Positions 1 to 12,345 of a stretch of DNA of 64,000 nt are shown here, one piece after another. Where the stretch lies: NCBI RefSeq assembly GCF_050908995.1, contig NC_135124.1, forward strand, positions 4,402,001-4,466,000, read 5' to 3'. The translations under genes were made by a program, and so were the position numbers. The notes under the pieces were generated by a model. The model saw nothing but the letters and a program-made list of their open reading frames with translations. It did no database searches and was not told the origin of the DNA. The stretch comes from Andrena cerasifolii (Eukaryota; Arthropoda; Insecta; Hymenoptera; Andrenidae). How positions within the stretch are numbered: position 1 is the stretch's first letter; every line of letters begins with the position of its first letter.

Positions 1-237
1 GTCGTAAGGATTCGTTTAATAACAGCCTGACTGTACTTCGCCTCTTGCGCGTTATAAATGCTGTCCTTTTTTTTATTTCTCTCCTCTACTATATGCGTGA
101 TAAAGTCGTTAAATAAAACAAAAAATTTAACACTGACATACTATCATCATTAAAAGTGCACTTGACAGAGCTGCGGCTATTTCCAGGATTTTTATTCCAC
201 TTGACAGCGTTTTAAGTGCAATCTTCTATGCAACTGA

Positions 238-544
238 CAAGGGAACATCCCGAACCCGGAAATTCAAAAAATTCTGAAACTCGTGAACTGTAAAATATTT
301 TTTTACCGAATGATGGATGTAATTGGAAGAAGTAACTTCTGTCTTGAAACTTTTTGTTTATTTTTTACAGTTCGCGAGTTATAACAGAAAATCGGAAAAT
401 AGCCGAATTTTCAGGGGTTAATTTTACCCGCTTCGAGTGAATTTGGGCAGCAAAGAAAAAATGTGTTGTGATCAGTAGGAAATCCCCCACATATTCACAA
501 AGTTTCAGAATTTTTTGAACTTCTGGGTTCGGGATGTTCCCTTG
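238..544. mobile_element. Palindromic MITE, family CAAGGGAACATCC, copy 1
   Basis: The ends CAAGGGAACATCCCGAACCC and its inverted partner (501-544) frame 307 bp that also carries an internal inverted repeat. A second, diverged copy lies at 20742-21151. The target duplication is not clear (TGA at best). No coding capacity. Confidence 0.7.
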
Positions 545-586
545 TGAGTTACGACTCTTATTGCTATTTTGGTTGTCGGTACCGAT

Positions 587-1061
587 TAGGCCCTAATCAT
601 TAGGGGATACAATCCCGGGATACGGTATTCGGGGATCCCGCGATCCCGGCTGTTTTTTGGATTCTAAAAATCCCGGGATTTGATATAAATAATCCCGAGC
701 GCGTCGGGATTTTTTAAAAATGTGAATTACTTTATGAACGCCTAAAAAATATAAAAATAAACAGAATAAATAAACCTAGTCATTTCATAATAATAAGGAC
801 AATAATAATAATAATAATGATTACTGTTAAGTCGCATATGACTAAACTATATTTTTAAAATGATATTCGTTTCAGACTAATAATACAAAGTAAGTTTGTT
901 TACTTTAAATAAAGATGTGGAATTTTAACACATAATAAATCATTTTAATTACTGAAATTTTCTATTACCCAATCCCGGGATTAATCCCGGAATCCCGAGA
1001 TAGACTTTAGAAAATCCCCCAACCCCGGGATCGTAAATAATGACCGGGATTGCATTCCCTA
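587..1061. mobile_element. hAT-type MITE with 8-bp target duplication GTACCGAT
   Basis: GTACCGAT is repeated exactly at 579-586 and 1062-1069. Near-inverted ends contain TAGGGGATACAATCCCGG and CCGGGATTGCATTCCCTA. The interior is AT-rich with many ATCCCGGGA words in both orientations. The 8-bp duplication points to hAT. Confidence 0.75.
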
Positions 1062-1258
1062 GTACCGATGCGATGTCTGTTTAATTCTGTTGTCAAATTT
1101 TCATATGCAGGCTTAATTAATAAAGACTGCTTATGATTCTATTCGCCATATTTTCTAAGAGCATCTGCCTGTTGCCAAGTGCACCACGAAGTGAAGTTTT
1201 GGAAATTCATTTTCATCATTGACCTTGTCCTGAAGGAAAAGCTTCATCTACCACTTAA

Positions 1259-1763
1259 GGGGGTATACCCGTTTGAACCCTCGGAAAATGTATACATTTT
1301 GTGGATTTTTTTACAAGTCAACGGTTTGATGCAGATTTCCCGTTTTTTGAAAATTTTGAAAAATAAAGAAATGGTGAGAGATCAAAGGTAAAGTTAAATT
1401 TTTCTAAGAGAAAAATCCACCTTTTTCCTTTATAAATAATAAACGGGGAATCGAAATAAAAAAAGCCTTCGTTGGACGATGCGGAATCTTATTATGATTC
1501 TGCATGCAAAATTTGAAGTGAATTGGTTGAACGTAGCGCGAGTTTTTAGGGCCACCGTTTAGCCGTCTAAAATCGAGAGACTTTCGGACATGTATCCGTA
1601 ACTTCCGAAAAACAATAGTTTTTTAACTGAAACTTTTTTTATAAGTAGTTCATAATACTATGTAAACATAGTTAAAAAACGGGAAATCTGCATCAAACCG
1701 TTGACTTGTAAAAAAATCCACAAAATGTATACATTTTCCGAGGGTTCAAACGGGTATACCCCC
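1259..1763. mobile_element. TTAA-flanked MITE, family GGGGGTATACCC, shortened copy
   Basis: TTAA flanks at 1255-1258 and 1764-1767; inverted ends of about 90 bp start GGGGGTATACCCGTTTGAAC. Compared with the full palindrome at 5789-6508, most of one arm is missing. TTAA duplication is the piggyBac mark; no transposase is present. Confidence 0.8.
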
Positions 1764-1769
1764 TTAACT

Positions 1770-2169
1770 CAGGGGTGTCGAACTAGCGGCTCGCGAGCCG
1801 CAGTGGCGCAGAACGGCCCCCTCCACACCTACTTCACTCCGATGAATTTCTCCTCCAGGTGCCGCACTCTCTCCCTGCCGGGTCTCGTGCAACGCCTGGA
1901 GAAAAATAAGTGGGGGAACCGGCTGACCGGGGGCCCGACTCTGTGATGCCAGATCGGGGACGGGTTCCCTCGAGAATTTCCCCCACCTCGCGCACACTAC
2001 GCCGGAGCTGCGCGTCCGTGAGTTGGACTCCGAAGCGCCGAGCTCACGGACACCCAGCTCCGGCGTAGTGTGCGCGAGGTGGGGGAAATTCTCGAGGGAA
2101 CCCGTCCCCGGTCTGGCATCACAGGCCCGACTCGTGCGGCTCTCGGAGTGGGGATGTTCGACACTCCTG
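1770..2169. mobile_element. hAT-type MITE, family CAGGGGTGTCGAAC, copy 1, interrupted
   Basis: The ends are CAGGGGTGTCGAACTAGCGG and GGATGTTCGACACTCCTG. GC-rich; shares its interior with 15890-16634. It is interrupted by the palindrome at 1941-2124. Confidence 0.65.
1941..2124. mobile_element. Nested hairpin MITE with 8-bp duplication GCCCGACT
   Basis: GCCCGACT occurs at 1933-1940 and 2125-2132. The element is almost wholly palindromic with about 85-bp arms, ends CTGTGATGCCAGA and TCTGGCATCACAG. The uninterrupted target is seen in the sister copy near 16590, where the two flanks are joined. Confidence 0.8.
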
Positions 2170-2171
2170 CT

Positions 2172-2325
2172 CAGAGTTAAGAGCGATGGGGCCCGCAGTG
2201 AATGGAGGGGGAAACACCTACAGGATATGTGCGTGAACTGCGCCTGCGTCAGTCACGCACACATTACCACCGCTCCTGTAGGTGTTTCCCCCTCCATCAC
2301 TGCGGCCCCATCGCTCCTAATTCTA
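2172..2325. mobile_element. hAT-type MITE, family CAGAGTTAGGAGCGATGGG, copy 1
   Basis: Duplication CTCCTGCT at 2164-2171 and 2326-2333. Arms contain GAGCGATGGGGCC and GAGGGGGAAACACCT in inverted orientation. The related copy at 48843-49122 has its own 8-bp duplication. Confidence 0.8.
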
Positions 2326-3199
2326 CTCCTGCTCTAAGCGGACAGAATAAACGAGCCCTACTGTAGCTGCTTTCTTCTCCCTGTTAATGTTTTCACGAAT
2401 CGTTGTCTCACGACGCACAAGAGCGAACGAGTAGTTGCACTTGTGGCGCCTTATTATCTTCTTTCTCACCCTAGTCGCATGTTTGGTTCGCATAAACATG
2501 CTTCATCTGTTTAAAGAGAAAAAAGATGAATGCTTGAACCATTATTTCAAGTAATACCTACTGTGACAGGACAGTTAATACTGGCTAAAGCCAACGATAA
2601 ATCGTTGCACGTTTGTTCTGTTGAAACAGATAAGCCTGTTACATACGTGATACCGTTAGTGGTATCGTGCCGTGTGTGTATTATTCTTGTTTGAACGTCT
2701 TTTAGTCATCCACTGCGACAATGTTACTCACCTGTTACAAAACTAGTGGGGACTTCGCGCGTGAAACATGTACTTATGCACTGTTTTCATCAGTTCGTAG
2801 TGAATTAATTGTTACTCTTTGTCGCTGTATCCCTTTACAAGTGAGTGTATAATCGTGAAAAAAGTTTACTTCCGCAATGGAAATTATCTTCAACTATTTC
2901 GCTCAATAGGTCGTTGATGTAGAAATAGGCTGTGAAAGAAATTGTAGGCATGTGAGTAGGTGATTTGGATCATGAGTGGTTCTTATCGTCATGGAAATGA
3001 TGTGTTGCAATTGAGAAGTTAAATGCAGACTGGTGTAACTGATATTACATGGTTTAAGCAACATCATATTCTAATGGAAGATAACCACAGACCAAATGCT
3101 GGTGATACACTTTTGCACTCTGGGAATAATTTATTACTAAAAAAAAAACTCTGGTGTTAGTACTTTTAAATATATACTGTGGATATGAGTGTTGCACAG

Positions 3200-3727
3200 C
3201 AGTGTCGTCTTAATTTCCTCAGGGCCCCGGAGCTCAGGGGGCCTGCGAAAAATTGGAAAATTAAAAAAAAAGGGTTGTAAAAGCTAGAAAAAAATTGGAA
3301 ATGGGACATGAACTGAATCTGTCCCTCGGTGTTGAATTGACAAGTGGTATAAGATCGATGAAATGACACGGTAAACAGTTATTTTTCTGAGGTTAGTTAA
3401 CATTTACATCTTAGATTTTTCACAATTTTCGTATAAAATAAAACGATGTGTCGAGCACACTGCTTGTTTATAAGAAGCATAAATAAAATACAGAATAACT
3501 TATTACGGGAAAACTGTGTCAAATTGACACGAGGGACGGATGAGGGTTAAAATGAGGCCCTTTTTTCGTGGAATGGACCCCACGTTTAATCTTATTTATT
3601 TAATTGTTTTAATACTTATTCACTTCGTGTATTAGCGCGGTTTTTTTATTTCATTTAATTTAGAATAATTTGGAGGGCCACATATGGAGCTCGTCTCAGG
3701 GCCCGCTAAAACGATAAGACGGCACTG
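3200..3727. mobile_element. hAT-type non-autonomous element, TIR CAGTGTCGTC, duplication TTGCACAG
   Basis: TTGCACAG is exact at 3192-3199 and 3728-3735. The ends are CAGTGTCGTCTTA and TAAGACGGCACTG. The interior includes GGGCC-rich motifs and a poly(A)-rich stretch. A truncated relative begins at 62762. Confidence 0.8.
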
Positions 3728-3857
3728 TTGCACAGTGATACTAACGACATCGTGTGTTCATTCAGTTGATTTAAATGAAATGAACTCTTAAGTTTTATAT
3801 ATATATATATATATTTATACTTGACAAAATATGAACCTTTAAAATATTTGGATATTA

Positions 3858-4423
3858 TTCCGAAAGGGACCGGCGGCCGATCGAGATGAGGTTTTGGGAG
3901 GGAGGGGAGGAGGGGGGTGGGGACCCTATCTAAAATTGTAGCTTCGGGTAATTATTAGTTTCCGAAATATTAATAAAAAATTATTGTTAATTTTTTTTGG
4001 AAAATTTGTTTTGGACGTTGGTGCGGGCCCCCCTACCCGGGACCGCTACCGTCCTGCCATTTTTTATTTTTGAAATTTTGTAATCACTCTCATTTTTAGC
4101 ATCGCCAAACTAACATCAGTTCGCTACTATACTTTACGCGTCCGCCGCACCAATCTAGCCCCAACCAACACTAATACCCGAGATAAGTTGGGAAAGTGGA
4201 ATGCGTTGTATCGGTATACGTCAACAGAAATATTGTTAAGAGGGGGGACCGTGGTAAAGTGATTAAAAAAAAATCGGCAGGGTGTACCCTTTTATGCACA
4301 CTTACCCCTGTATATTTTGAACGCATTAATTGCGGTAGCTAAAATTTTATATTCGGGGTCTTTCCACACCCCTCGTAATATCCACTAAGTTTCATCTCGA
4401 TCGGCCACCGGACCCTTTCGGAA
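3858..4423. mobile_element. Element with about 40-bp inverted ends (TTCCGAAAGGGACCGG)
   Basis: The left end TTCCGAAAGGGACCGGCGGC and following CGATCGAGATGA recur inverted at 4388-4423 with few mismatches. A G-rich stretch follows the left end. No target duplication is obvious, and no ORF with features. Confidence 0.55.
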
Positions 4424-5258
4424 GTGCACAGCCAAATATTTTTCGAATTGTATATGCATATTATGTATACATATAATGTCCGGTAGAGAAAACTCGAGTG
4501 TATGTTGATTTCTCGATTTTGATGCTTGATGAAGACATTCAGTCTTAAAAAATGCTGATTCCTCTGGGCTTACGTTCACAATAAGACTTATCTCGAGAAA
4601 GTAAGCATTATTTTGAAACCATGCTTCATCGAAAAGATAGTAGATTATAAAAGTAGATTCAATGTGAATGTTTCGTTTGGGCTTCCAAGAAGTTTCAGTT
4701 GATCTGTTCACGGAAATTCTTACAGGGGGGGGGGGGGATGTCAGGTAGCGCCTCACGTAATATTTTTTAACCTAATTTCCAATAAATACAAATTCTACCA
4801 TTAATGTTCCAGAAAAGTAATTTTAGTTTAAATTTCCCGAAACCGAGTTAAATGAATTATATAAACCTTTATAAGAATTTTAATAACTGAAAAAATTAAG
4901 TGTAAAAAATATTACGTAAAGAGGGGGTTGGAATATCGAATCTTACGAATTCTTATACTGGGGGTGGGAGGGGGTAAGAATTCGCCAAAATTACCCTTAC
5001 GTAATTTAAGGACGGCCCCTAACACAAGGGTTAGTTATTGGAAATAGTCGCGCTAGAAGAGCCCCCACCCCCCACCCCCAAAAAAACCCGAAAAGAGTCA
5101 GAAACTCTTGAGTTTGCGTGTGCGACGTTTGTACTCGCAGTTTTGTTGATAAACCTTGTACTCTTATAATTAGCGAAATCATCGCTTCTCCGTGTCCCTT
5201 ACTAGATTACATGAATAATGTGTAATACGCGTGAGTGGCCATAAATTGTTAGGAGTGA

Positions 5259-5388
5259 TGCACACGAGCGGCACGCGTCATTTCGCACTCGCGTCAACAT
5301 GACAGTACTGTCACAAAAAATTGCGTCACGTGAGAATCTCTTTATACAAGTACAACTACCACAAAATGATCCCTGCCGCTCGTGTGCA
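5259..5388. repeat. Small inverted-repeat element
   Basis: TGCACACGAGCGGCA (5259-5273) is repeated exactly inverted at 5374-5388 around about 100 bp. It could be a MITE remnant. Confidence 0.45.
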
Positions 5389-5788
5389 CCACTATGAAAG
5401 ATATAACCGAGCATTTTACATATCACATTATCGTGCCCACGTTATAACGATCAACGTAGGTAACAATGTAACGAGCTGTTAAATCGTCGCAGTTCAGTAA
5501 GCATTTTCTAAAGTGGTACATAAACGATTACAATGATCTGGCATATTATAGAGCTAGAAACTATCGTTCAGGGATACATACTATGCGCAGTGGCTGACTG
5601 GGTCTAAAAATATTGGTTGCCAGGAGACAAAGGTCCCACCCACAACTATAAGGCTGTCACTTAATTTTTACGAGCAATAAATAAAATTTAAAAAATATAT
5701 ATAGCAGCAAAAAAGTACAATTAAAACTTTTGTGAAATAAATGTATATTTTTTTTTAGTAATATTTAGTAATACTGTCCGAGGTTTAA

Positions 5789-6508
5789 GGGGGTATACCC
5801 GTTTGAACCCTCGGAAAATGTATACATTTTGTGGATTTTTTTACAAGTCAACGGTTTGATGCAGATTTCCCGTTTTTTAACTATGTTTACATAGTATTAT
5901 GAACTACTTATAAAAAAAGTTTCAGTTAAAAAACTATTGTTTTTCGGAAGTTACGGATACATGTCCGAAAGTCTCTCGATTTTAGACGGCTAAACGGTGG
6001 CCCTAAAAACTCGCGCTACGTTCAACCAATTCACTTCCAATTTTGCATGCAGAATCATAATAAGATTCCGCATCGTCCAACGAAGGCTTTTTTTATTTCG
6101 ATTCCCCGTTTATTATTTATAAAGGAAAAAGGTGGATTTTTCTCTTAGAAAAATTTAACTTTACCTTTGATCTCTCACCATTTCTTTATTTTTCAAAATT
6201 TTCAAAATCGCCTTCGTTGGACGATGTGGAATCTTATTATGATTCTGCATGCAAAATTTGAAGTAAATTGGTTGAACGTAGCGCGAGTTTTTAGGGCCAC
6301 CGTTTAGCCGTCTAAAATCGAGAGACTTTCGGACATGTATCCGTAACTTCCGAAAAACAATAGTTTTTTAACTGAAACTTTTTTTATAAGTAGTTCATAA
6401 TACTATGTAAACATAGTTAAAAAACGGGAAATCTGCATCAAACCGTTGACTTGTAAAAAAATCCACAAAATGTATACATTTTCCGAGGGTTCAAACGGGT
6501 ATACCCCC
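5789..6508. mobile_element. TTAA-flanked long palindrome, family GGGGGTATACCC, full copy
   Basis: TTAA at 5785-5788 and 6509-6512. The arms, about 350 bp, are nearly perfect inverted copies of each other. They share sequence with 1259-1763. Non-coding; probably piggyBac-mobilised. Confidence 0.85.
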
Positions 6509-6512
6509 TTAA

Positions 6513-7280
6513 GGAGGTTCGATACCTCCTTATACATGGGAGCTCTGCAGTGATACCAATCTTAGATAAAAAAAATTATGTAGACAAAAATGTTATTTAC
6601 ATGTCTATTCCTAATAAAATTATTACTACACTGTTTCTTTGGAATTCGATTAAAGAAAAAGTGTGTTTAATGCAGCTAGAAACACAATATTTTCATTAAA
6701 AGTAGCGTATAATATGCGAGCGAAACGCGGCAACGTCGCTTTGCGTCCATCTTTCTTTCTCTTTCCATCTCACACTTGTGGCGTCCCTTTGCGCGCTTGT
6801 ACTGGTTCGCAACAAATTACTAAATACATGTTTACAGCTTGGTAGTGTTTTTACCAATTTCTACTGTACCCTTTGTACAAGTATGCATTGTGTAGATGAC
6901 TACCCGGCGTACAGCGTTGCCACGTTTCAAACAGTTCCAAAAATGCGAGCGCATTGCTGTCTATTCAATTATCTAATAAACCGTACGGTTCATGTCCGAT
7001 TTTCTTTTTTAGAATTTCACAGGAATACTTAAGCTTTTCATCGCAACATTTTTTAGGACTTCCTCACAATTTTTAAGGACACTGTGTAACATTTTATAGA
7101 AACTTTATCACTTCTCCCATAACAGCCTGTATATAAAAGTGCAACTTTGATTTAAATTTTTTCAAACACCGTGCGGTCAATCGGCTTGAAATTTTCACAC
7201 AATGCGGACTACACTTTGAACATTAGATCAAAACACTTTTCACAGATTTCTCATGATTTTTCGTCCGGTATCGAACCTCC
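6513..7280. mobile_element. TTAA-flanked MITE, TIR GGAGGTTCGATACC
   Basis: Perfect 14-bp inverted ends (6513-6526 and 7267-7280) inside TTAA at 6509-6512 and 7281-7284. It shares the TTAA at 6509 with the palindrome next to it, so one element used the other's border as its target. Confidence 0.75.
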
Positions 7281-7331
7281 TTAAGGGCACTTGCCATCGG
7301 GCAAGCTGACACCCTGCCCAGTCCGCCACTG

Positions 7332-10300
7332 ACTGTATTTATCTGCGACGAGTGTTGTGTTTAAAACTGTTTATACATTTGCGAGGTGAAGATTCGCGCA
7401 TGCATTCATATTTGGAGCTTTCACGGTCCAACACGTTACTGCTGCAGGCATTTGGGTGCATAGGGTAAACGCACCAATAAATGAACACTTAAGGCTAATG
7501 AATGAACACTATTATAAAATTATGTTTGCAGCGCGATTGACTCCACGTGCTGGAAAAATTGTTTGGATCTGAAGCAAGAAATTACAAGAAGTCTCTAATT
7601 AATTAGTTGCTTCTTTTAATAACTTATTTTACTCATTTTAATAAAAAATGTCCATTCACTGGTACGTGTTCATTTACTGGTACATCCACCCTATAAGTCA
7701 GTCCATTTTTACGAATACCCTGACATTTCGTCGGGACAGTAAAGCTTCGCCGAGAGCTCTTAGAGTCACTGACATCGTATCACCCGGAGGCTTCAAGTAT
7801 TGTACACTCGTGCGCAATAGTTTATCCGTAGAATGGTAACCGTGATTTCCCTTTCTCGTTTTTCAATTAAATTGATCGCCAGCATAGCAATAATTCAGCG
7901 ATTAAACCCGGGAGAATAACACGGCGACGCGAAGTTATAATTAAGCTGAATGAGCGCTAGATGACAAACAATTTATTGTCTGCCGAGGAAAGGCTTCTCT
8001 ATACAGCCTTTGTACGATAACAACCACGCAGTTGGTATTAGGGTCAAAGCTTTCCGGGCAGTGTTGTGAATTCATGCGATTGCGTTTGTGGTCGTTCGAA
8101 GCGAATCTGCTCGCAGCGGTGTATTTAGTGTAAACTGTGCCTAGGGCAAGCGTAGAGTTTCCACCCCCGCCCCCTGCATATCATTCCAATTCCACTTTTT
8201 CTGTTTTACTTCTTCGTTAAAAGTGTCCATCACGCGAAACATTTTATTTAGAATTTAGGTAATCTTTTTAAAGAAAGTGGAGCTGAAGGGCGGAAGAGAC
8301 AAAGGTTGGGGGCAAATGAAGCCGAAAAGTGCAACAAGTTTTTTTCAAAGCTTCTCGAAAGAGGCATGCGAAACGCATAAATAACAAGCGTAAACTACTA
8401 ACAATAATCATCCAAATAAATTTATTCAAGAAACACTATTTCTTTCGGCTTTTTCTGCCTCCCCCCCCCCTACTTGCCCCACCCTAGATACGCCTCTGGC
8501 TGCACAACGCGGTTAATCGACAATTTTTAAAAAATTTAGTTCTTTTTAGTCCTTGTACTTGCCTGTCAACATTTCAAATCGACCAATATTTTATCTATGC
8601 TCCCTGTCATTTTAAATAGTCTAAGTATCTTCCTGCAAAACTAATAATTCTGACTTGTACTCGTTTGCCCGCCCACCAGAGATATAGTGTCAGTGTAGTA
8701 CGATTGAGATTCCATTGGAAACTGAGATACAGCATGTACAACTGTGCGAAGTAGCTCATTGGTATGTTTCGAAACTACTGTATGTATGAACAATAGTAAT
8801 ACTTGGCTCAATAAAATTCTAATAGATTTTACTGCTGTATCTATCGTCATTAGGCCAGATGGTTGATTAACAGCTGTGAAATCACTTTGTACAAATACAA
8901 AGGGATGACTTGCAAGCAACCACTTGTGGTTGTTCAGGGAGAGTGAGTGTCTTGGTGTAATATAATCGTAAAGATGTACTTAGAATTATTTTTTTAGATA
9001 ATTTCAAAGTACCTTCTCCGTTATAAATATTAGCTATAACGTGATATTTGTGAAATGACGCGGGGTCGAATTTCAGAACATATTTATACGATTTTTACAT
9101 GAAATAGTATTTGATTTTGGGCTAGAATAAATATCTTACGTCCCTCGAATAATTAATATTAAATCAACGTTATAATTGATATTAAATTAATAATAAATCT
9201 TATCTCTATCGAATAATATCTCGCTATGAATTTGCACTCGTCGTACCTCAGTTTTTAGTCGAATCTTAAAGTCAACATTTTTATTACTTAATACAACCGT
9301 ACAGGACTTCCAAGTGGCACAACTTTAAAATTTTATCTGATCTCCAACTAGACTTACTTAACTCTAAAAGCGAAAATCCGAATATTTTGGGCCTTATAGA
9401 AAAGAAAGAGATTTTAGTCTCAGACTAAAACTCCATGAAACAAAAATTCAATTTTTTGACTTTGTGGCAACCTTTTGAGCATTGCATTAAAAATCTTTCA
9501 AAGAATACAGCAATTATTGGCTTTTGGACCAATACACTCTAATAGATTTTTATTCAGCGTTCAACACTCCTTCCAATTGCAGGGTTAAATTTTATCCATT
9601 ACAATTAAAAAAGTCAAGGCGACCTTCATATCTCGATAAAAAATCAAAATGGCAAAAAATTAATTATTACACTGTATGCCCTCTTTGATGCCATACAACT
9701 TTTGTTTCAATCATTTTTTTCATATAACAAAGAGTTTACAAATAATTTAGGAGATACATTTAGATGAATCACCCTGCATAATAATAAACACGCATAACAA
9801 ATTGAATTTTTTAAAAGTCGTCAAGCAACCACGTTGGATTTCTTCGTTTGCAATGTCCTTTTAGCAACATGATAGCGAAACGGATCGGGATTCCGTCGCC
9901 TCAGCTGCCTCTGATAAATACAATTCCATTAATTCGATTGAACTCGTTGAGGCAGCTTTTAACGTCGCATAGATTAACGAGTGCTTTAAGGACATTTCAA
10001 TTGTCGCTAAAGTGTTTCTAAAATCATATTTATCGCGATTTAACATTGAACTAAACGCGCTTGATTGTGCAAAAAAAAAATGGCAGATTTCAATTCTTCA
10101 AGCCTTCTTCTGAGCGCTTTGCTATTTGTTGAACAATTGAAAAAAGACAGTTGAACGTAACGAAAAGCGGAAGCGTCCTCATAAAAGGGTTGCTTCATTC
10201 TCGAGTGGGTTTACTATATGGTATCCAAATGGAGGACGCGGTGTCCTCCTTTTTTTTTTACTGAAATGCAGTGTCCTATCATCCAAAAATGTCCGCCTAT

Positions 10301-11250
10301 TCCCGAGACAGATTCAACAAAACCAATCAAATTTGTTGATATTCAATATTTGAACTATGTAGTGTAATATTTAAATATAAACATTTCAAAACCATTTTCT
10401 TTCGCCAATAAGTAATTATGTACTTTCTTTTATGATGCGGAGTTCATGAAATACTGAAGCATGTATTTGAAATTAGAATTTTATTCAAGTGAAATTAGTT
10501 AGAAGTATTTGGGCAATATTTTAAGTGTTTTGAAAAAAGTCGGCGTTTGAATAACTCGAATCGTTTGTAAAAGAGGAATTCTTTGTTTCAATTCTTATTG
10601 GTCGCCTCCTGGAGTTATCCAGACCGATCCGGTTTTGTCTAGATACCTTAATTATGAAGTAACACACGATACTTTCTACCAATGTAAATCCATTATAATT
10701 TCTGCAGGAAGTTGACCATGTGACTGGCGCGTCAGAGACGATCGGCTTCTATTGTCTGAGAGTTAGTAAAAGGCCAAAGGCTGAAAGGAATTAAGAGGCT
10801 ACGTTACAGGCTCGCAAAATATATGCACTTATCTTTAAAATTACTCTTTCATCAACACACATCTGATTTTAATCTGTGTTAATAATTGAGTATCCGGAGA
10901 CTGCTTTCCATGTAGGCAAAATCATTCTGGATCCTCATTCTTTGCACGATTTTACACTGATTTATGTTTACAAATTACAAATTCGTAGATACAGTGCTGG
11001 AAAAAGGATTGGGACACCCTTTAAAACAGAATAACTTTTTTAAAATTTGTCCGAAGGACTTGAGTTTTTTTTTTGAGAAGCTAGAAGGAGCAGTTTACTA
11101 GGTGACGTGTTTCGTCGTTTTGAACACAATTGCAATTGGTGGGAATAGCGAAGAAAATAGTGAAGGGGTCGCTTTTTCAACTTGCTTATCTGAGTCTGTA
11201 ATGAAAATTTAAAAATCCTGTTTGTGGATTTAAGTAAGCTGTATACATTA
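7332..11250. other. AT-rich stretch without a supported gene
   Basis: No convincing exon chain. It includes possible hAT-like debris (8117-8492), a 92-codon open frame on the minus strand (8641-8919) discussed in findings, and a lone Tc1-like end CAGTGCTGGAAAAAGGATTG preceded by TA at 10992. Confidence 0.5.
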
Positions 11251-11976
11251 GGGTGGCTCTTATTTTCGACTTTTGAATTTTCTTCGGGGCACCCTTTAGG
11301 ATTTTCTTCGGGGCACCCTTCAAGATTTTCTTCGGGGCACCCTCCAGAATAGTTCCAAATAATTAAAAAAAAGAGTTATAATATCGCAAAAATATCGAAG
11401 CTATAGATTCTATATTTTCGATACTTTTGCGAATTTCGGTTCCCAATTTTCAGTAAACATTCATGACATATCAAACACTGACAATAAGAAAAAAAAAGTA
11501 TCTTTTTCGCATATTTCGGTATATACCTCCCCCCTTAAATGTTTAAAAAATAGTCCTGGAAAATAAAAATTCTATTTTTTTGTTCGCCTTCATAAATAAA
11601 AAGTGTTCTAGAAGCATTTAAACTTTCAAATTTTGAGGAAAAGTTTTATTTTTAGTTTTTCGGACTTTTTTCGAAAACCGTTCGTCGCACGAGAAAAAGT
11701 AATAGAACATAAAATATGCTCCTTGTCCGGATCTACAACTTTTGTTTGACTCATTTTTTTATTTAATCGATAACTTGGAGGATATTATATAAAATCGACT
11801 TCGCGAGCTGTTAAATAATGATTTAAATGTTTAAGGGCCCAGGGGCACCCTTCCCCGTTAACCGATCGAGCTCAAACTTTACACGGATTTTTTTTTAATT
11901 ATTTGGAAGTATTCTGGAGGGTGCCCCGAAGTAAATCTTCAAACAAATTTTTACTAAGAGTAAATAAAAGCCACCG
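11251..11976. mobile_element. TA-flanked (mariner-like) non-autonomous element with internal 24-bp tandem repeats
   Basis: TA borders at 11249-11250 and 11977-11978. The inverted ends are GGGTGGCTCTTATTTTC and its diverged partner CGGTGGCTTTTATTTAC. Subterminal inverted repeats carry GGGGCACCCT and AGGGTGCCCC. The left side has three 24-bp units TCTTCGGGGCACCCTT.. (11281, 11305, 11329). Confidence 0.65.
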
Positions 11977-12055
11977 TAGTATACATACAGTATTTCCTCG
12001 TTAAGGGCTCGGTTTGGTGTACACGATACGGAGTTTTCGCTATCCCCACTACTTC

Positions 12056-12345
12056 TGTCTCACTCTTGTCCGGCGAAGGCGAGAGCGAGATGGAACGAGA
12101 GTGTGCGAGAGGCACTGAAAGCGAGGGAGGACAGTACGAGACAGACGACGTGTTGATGTTTTTTCCTTTGCGTGCGCGATGGTCGCGAGCGCTTACCGTG
12201 AACACGAAAACCGCTTCGCAAAACCTTGACGCAGGTCCGGCTCACGGTAATCGCTTGCGACCATCGCGCACGCTCGCCGCGCACGCAGTGTTCCATCTCG
12301 CTCCCCCCTTCGGCCAGAAAGAAGCGAGAAACGAACACTCGGAAT
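12056..12345. repeat. GC-rich inverted repeat
   Basis: The core arms 12171-12199 (CGTGCGCGATGGTCGCGAGC) and 12244-12272 are nearly perfect inverted copies, and weaker pairing extends outwards (GCGAGATGGAAC and GTTCCATCTCGC). Overlapping ORFs here are a by-product of the palindrome. Confidence 0.55.

Larger units (their letters stand above)
5588..7331. mobile_element. Outer hAT-like element hosting two TTAA elements
   Basis: The left end CAGTGGCTGACTGGGTC matches the inverted right end CAGTGGCGGACTGGGCA (7315-7331). The flanking 8-mers (5580-5587, 7332-7339) agree at only half the positions, so the insertion is old. Most of the interior is the two younger TTAA elements listed separately. Confidence 0.5.
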
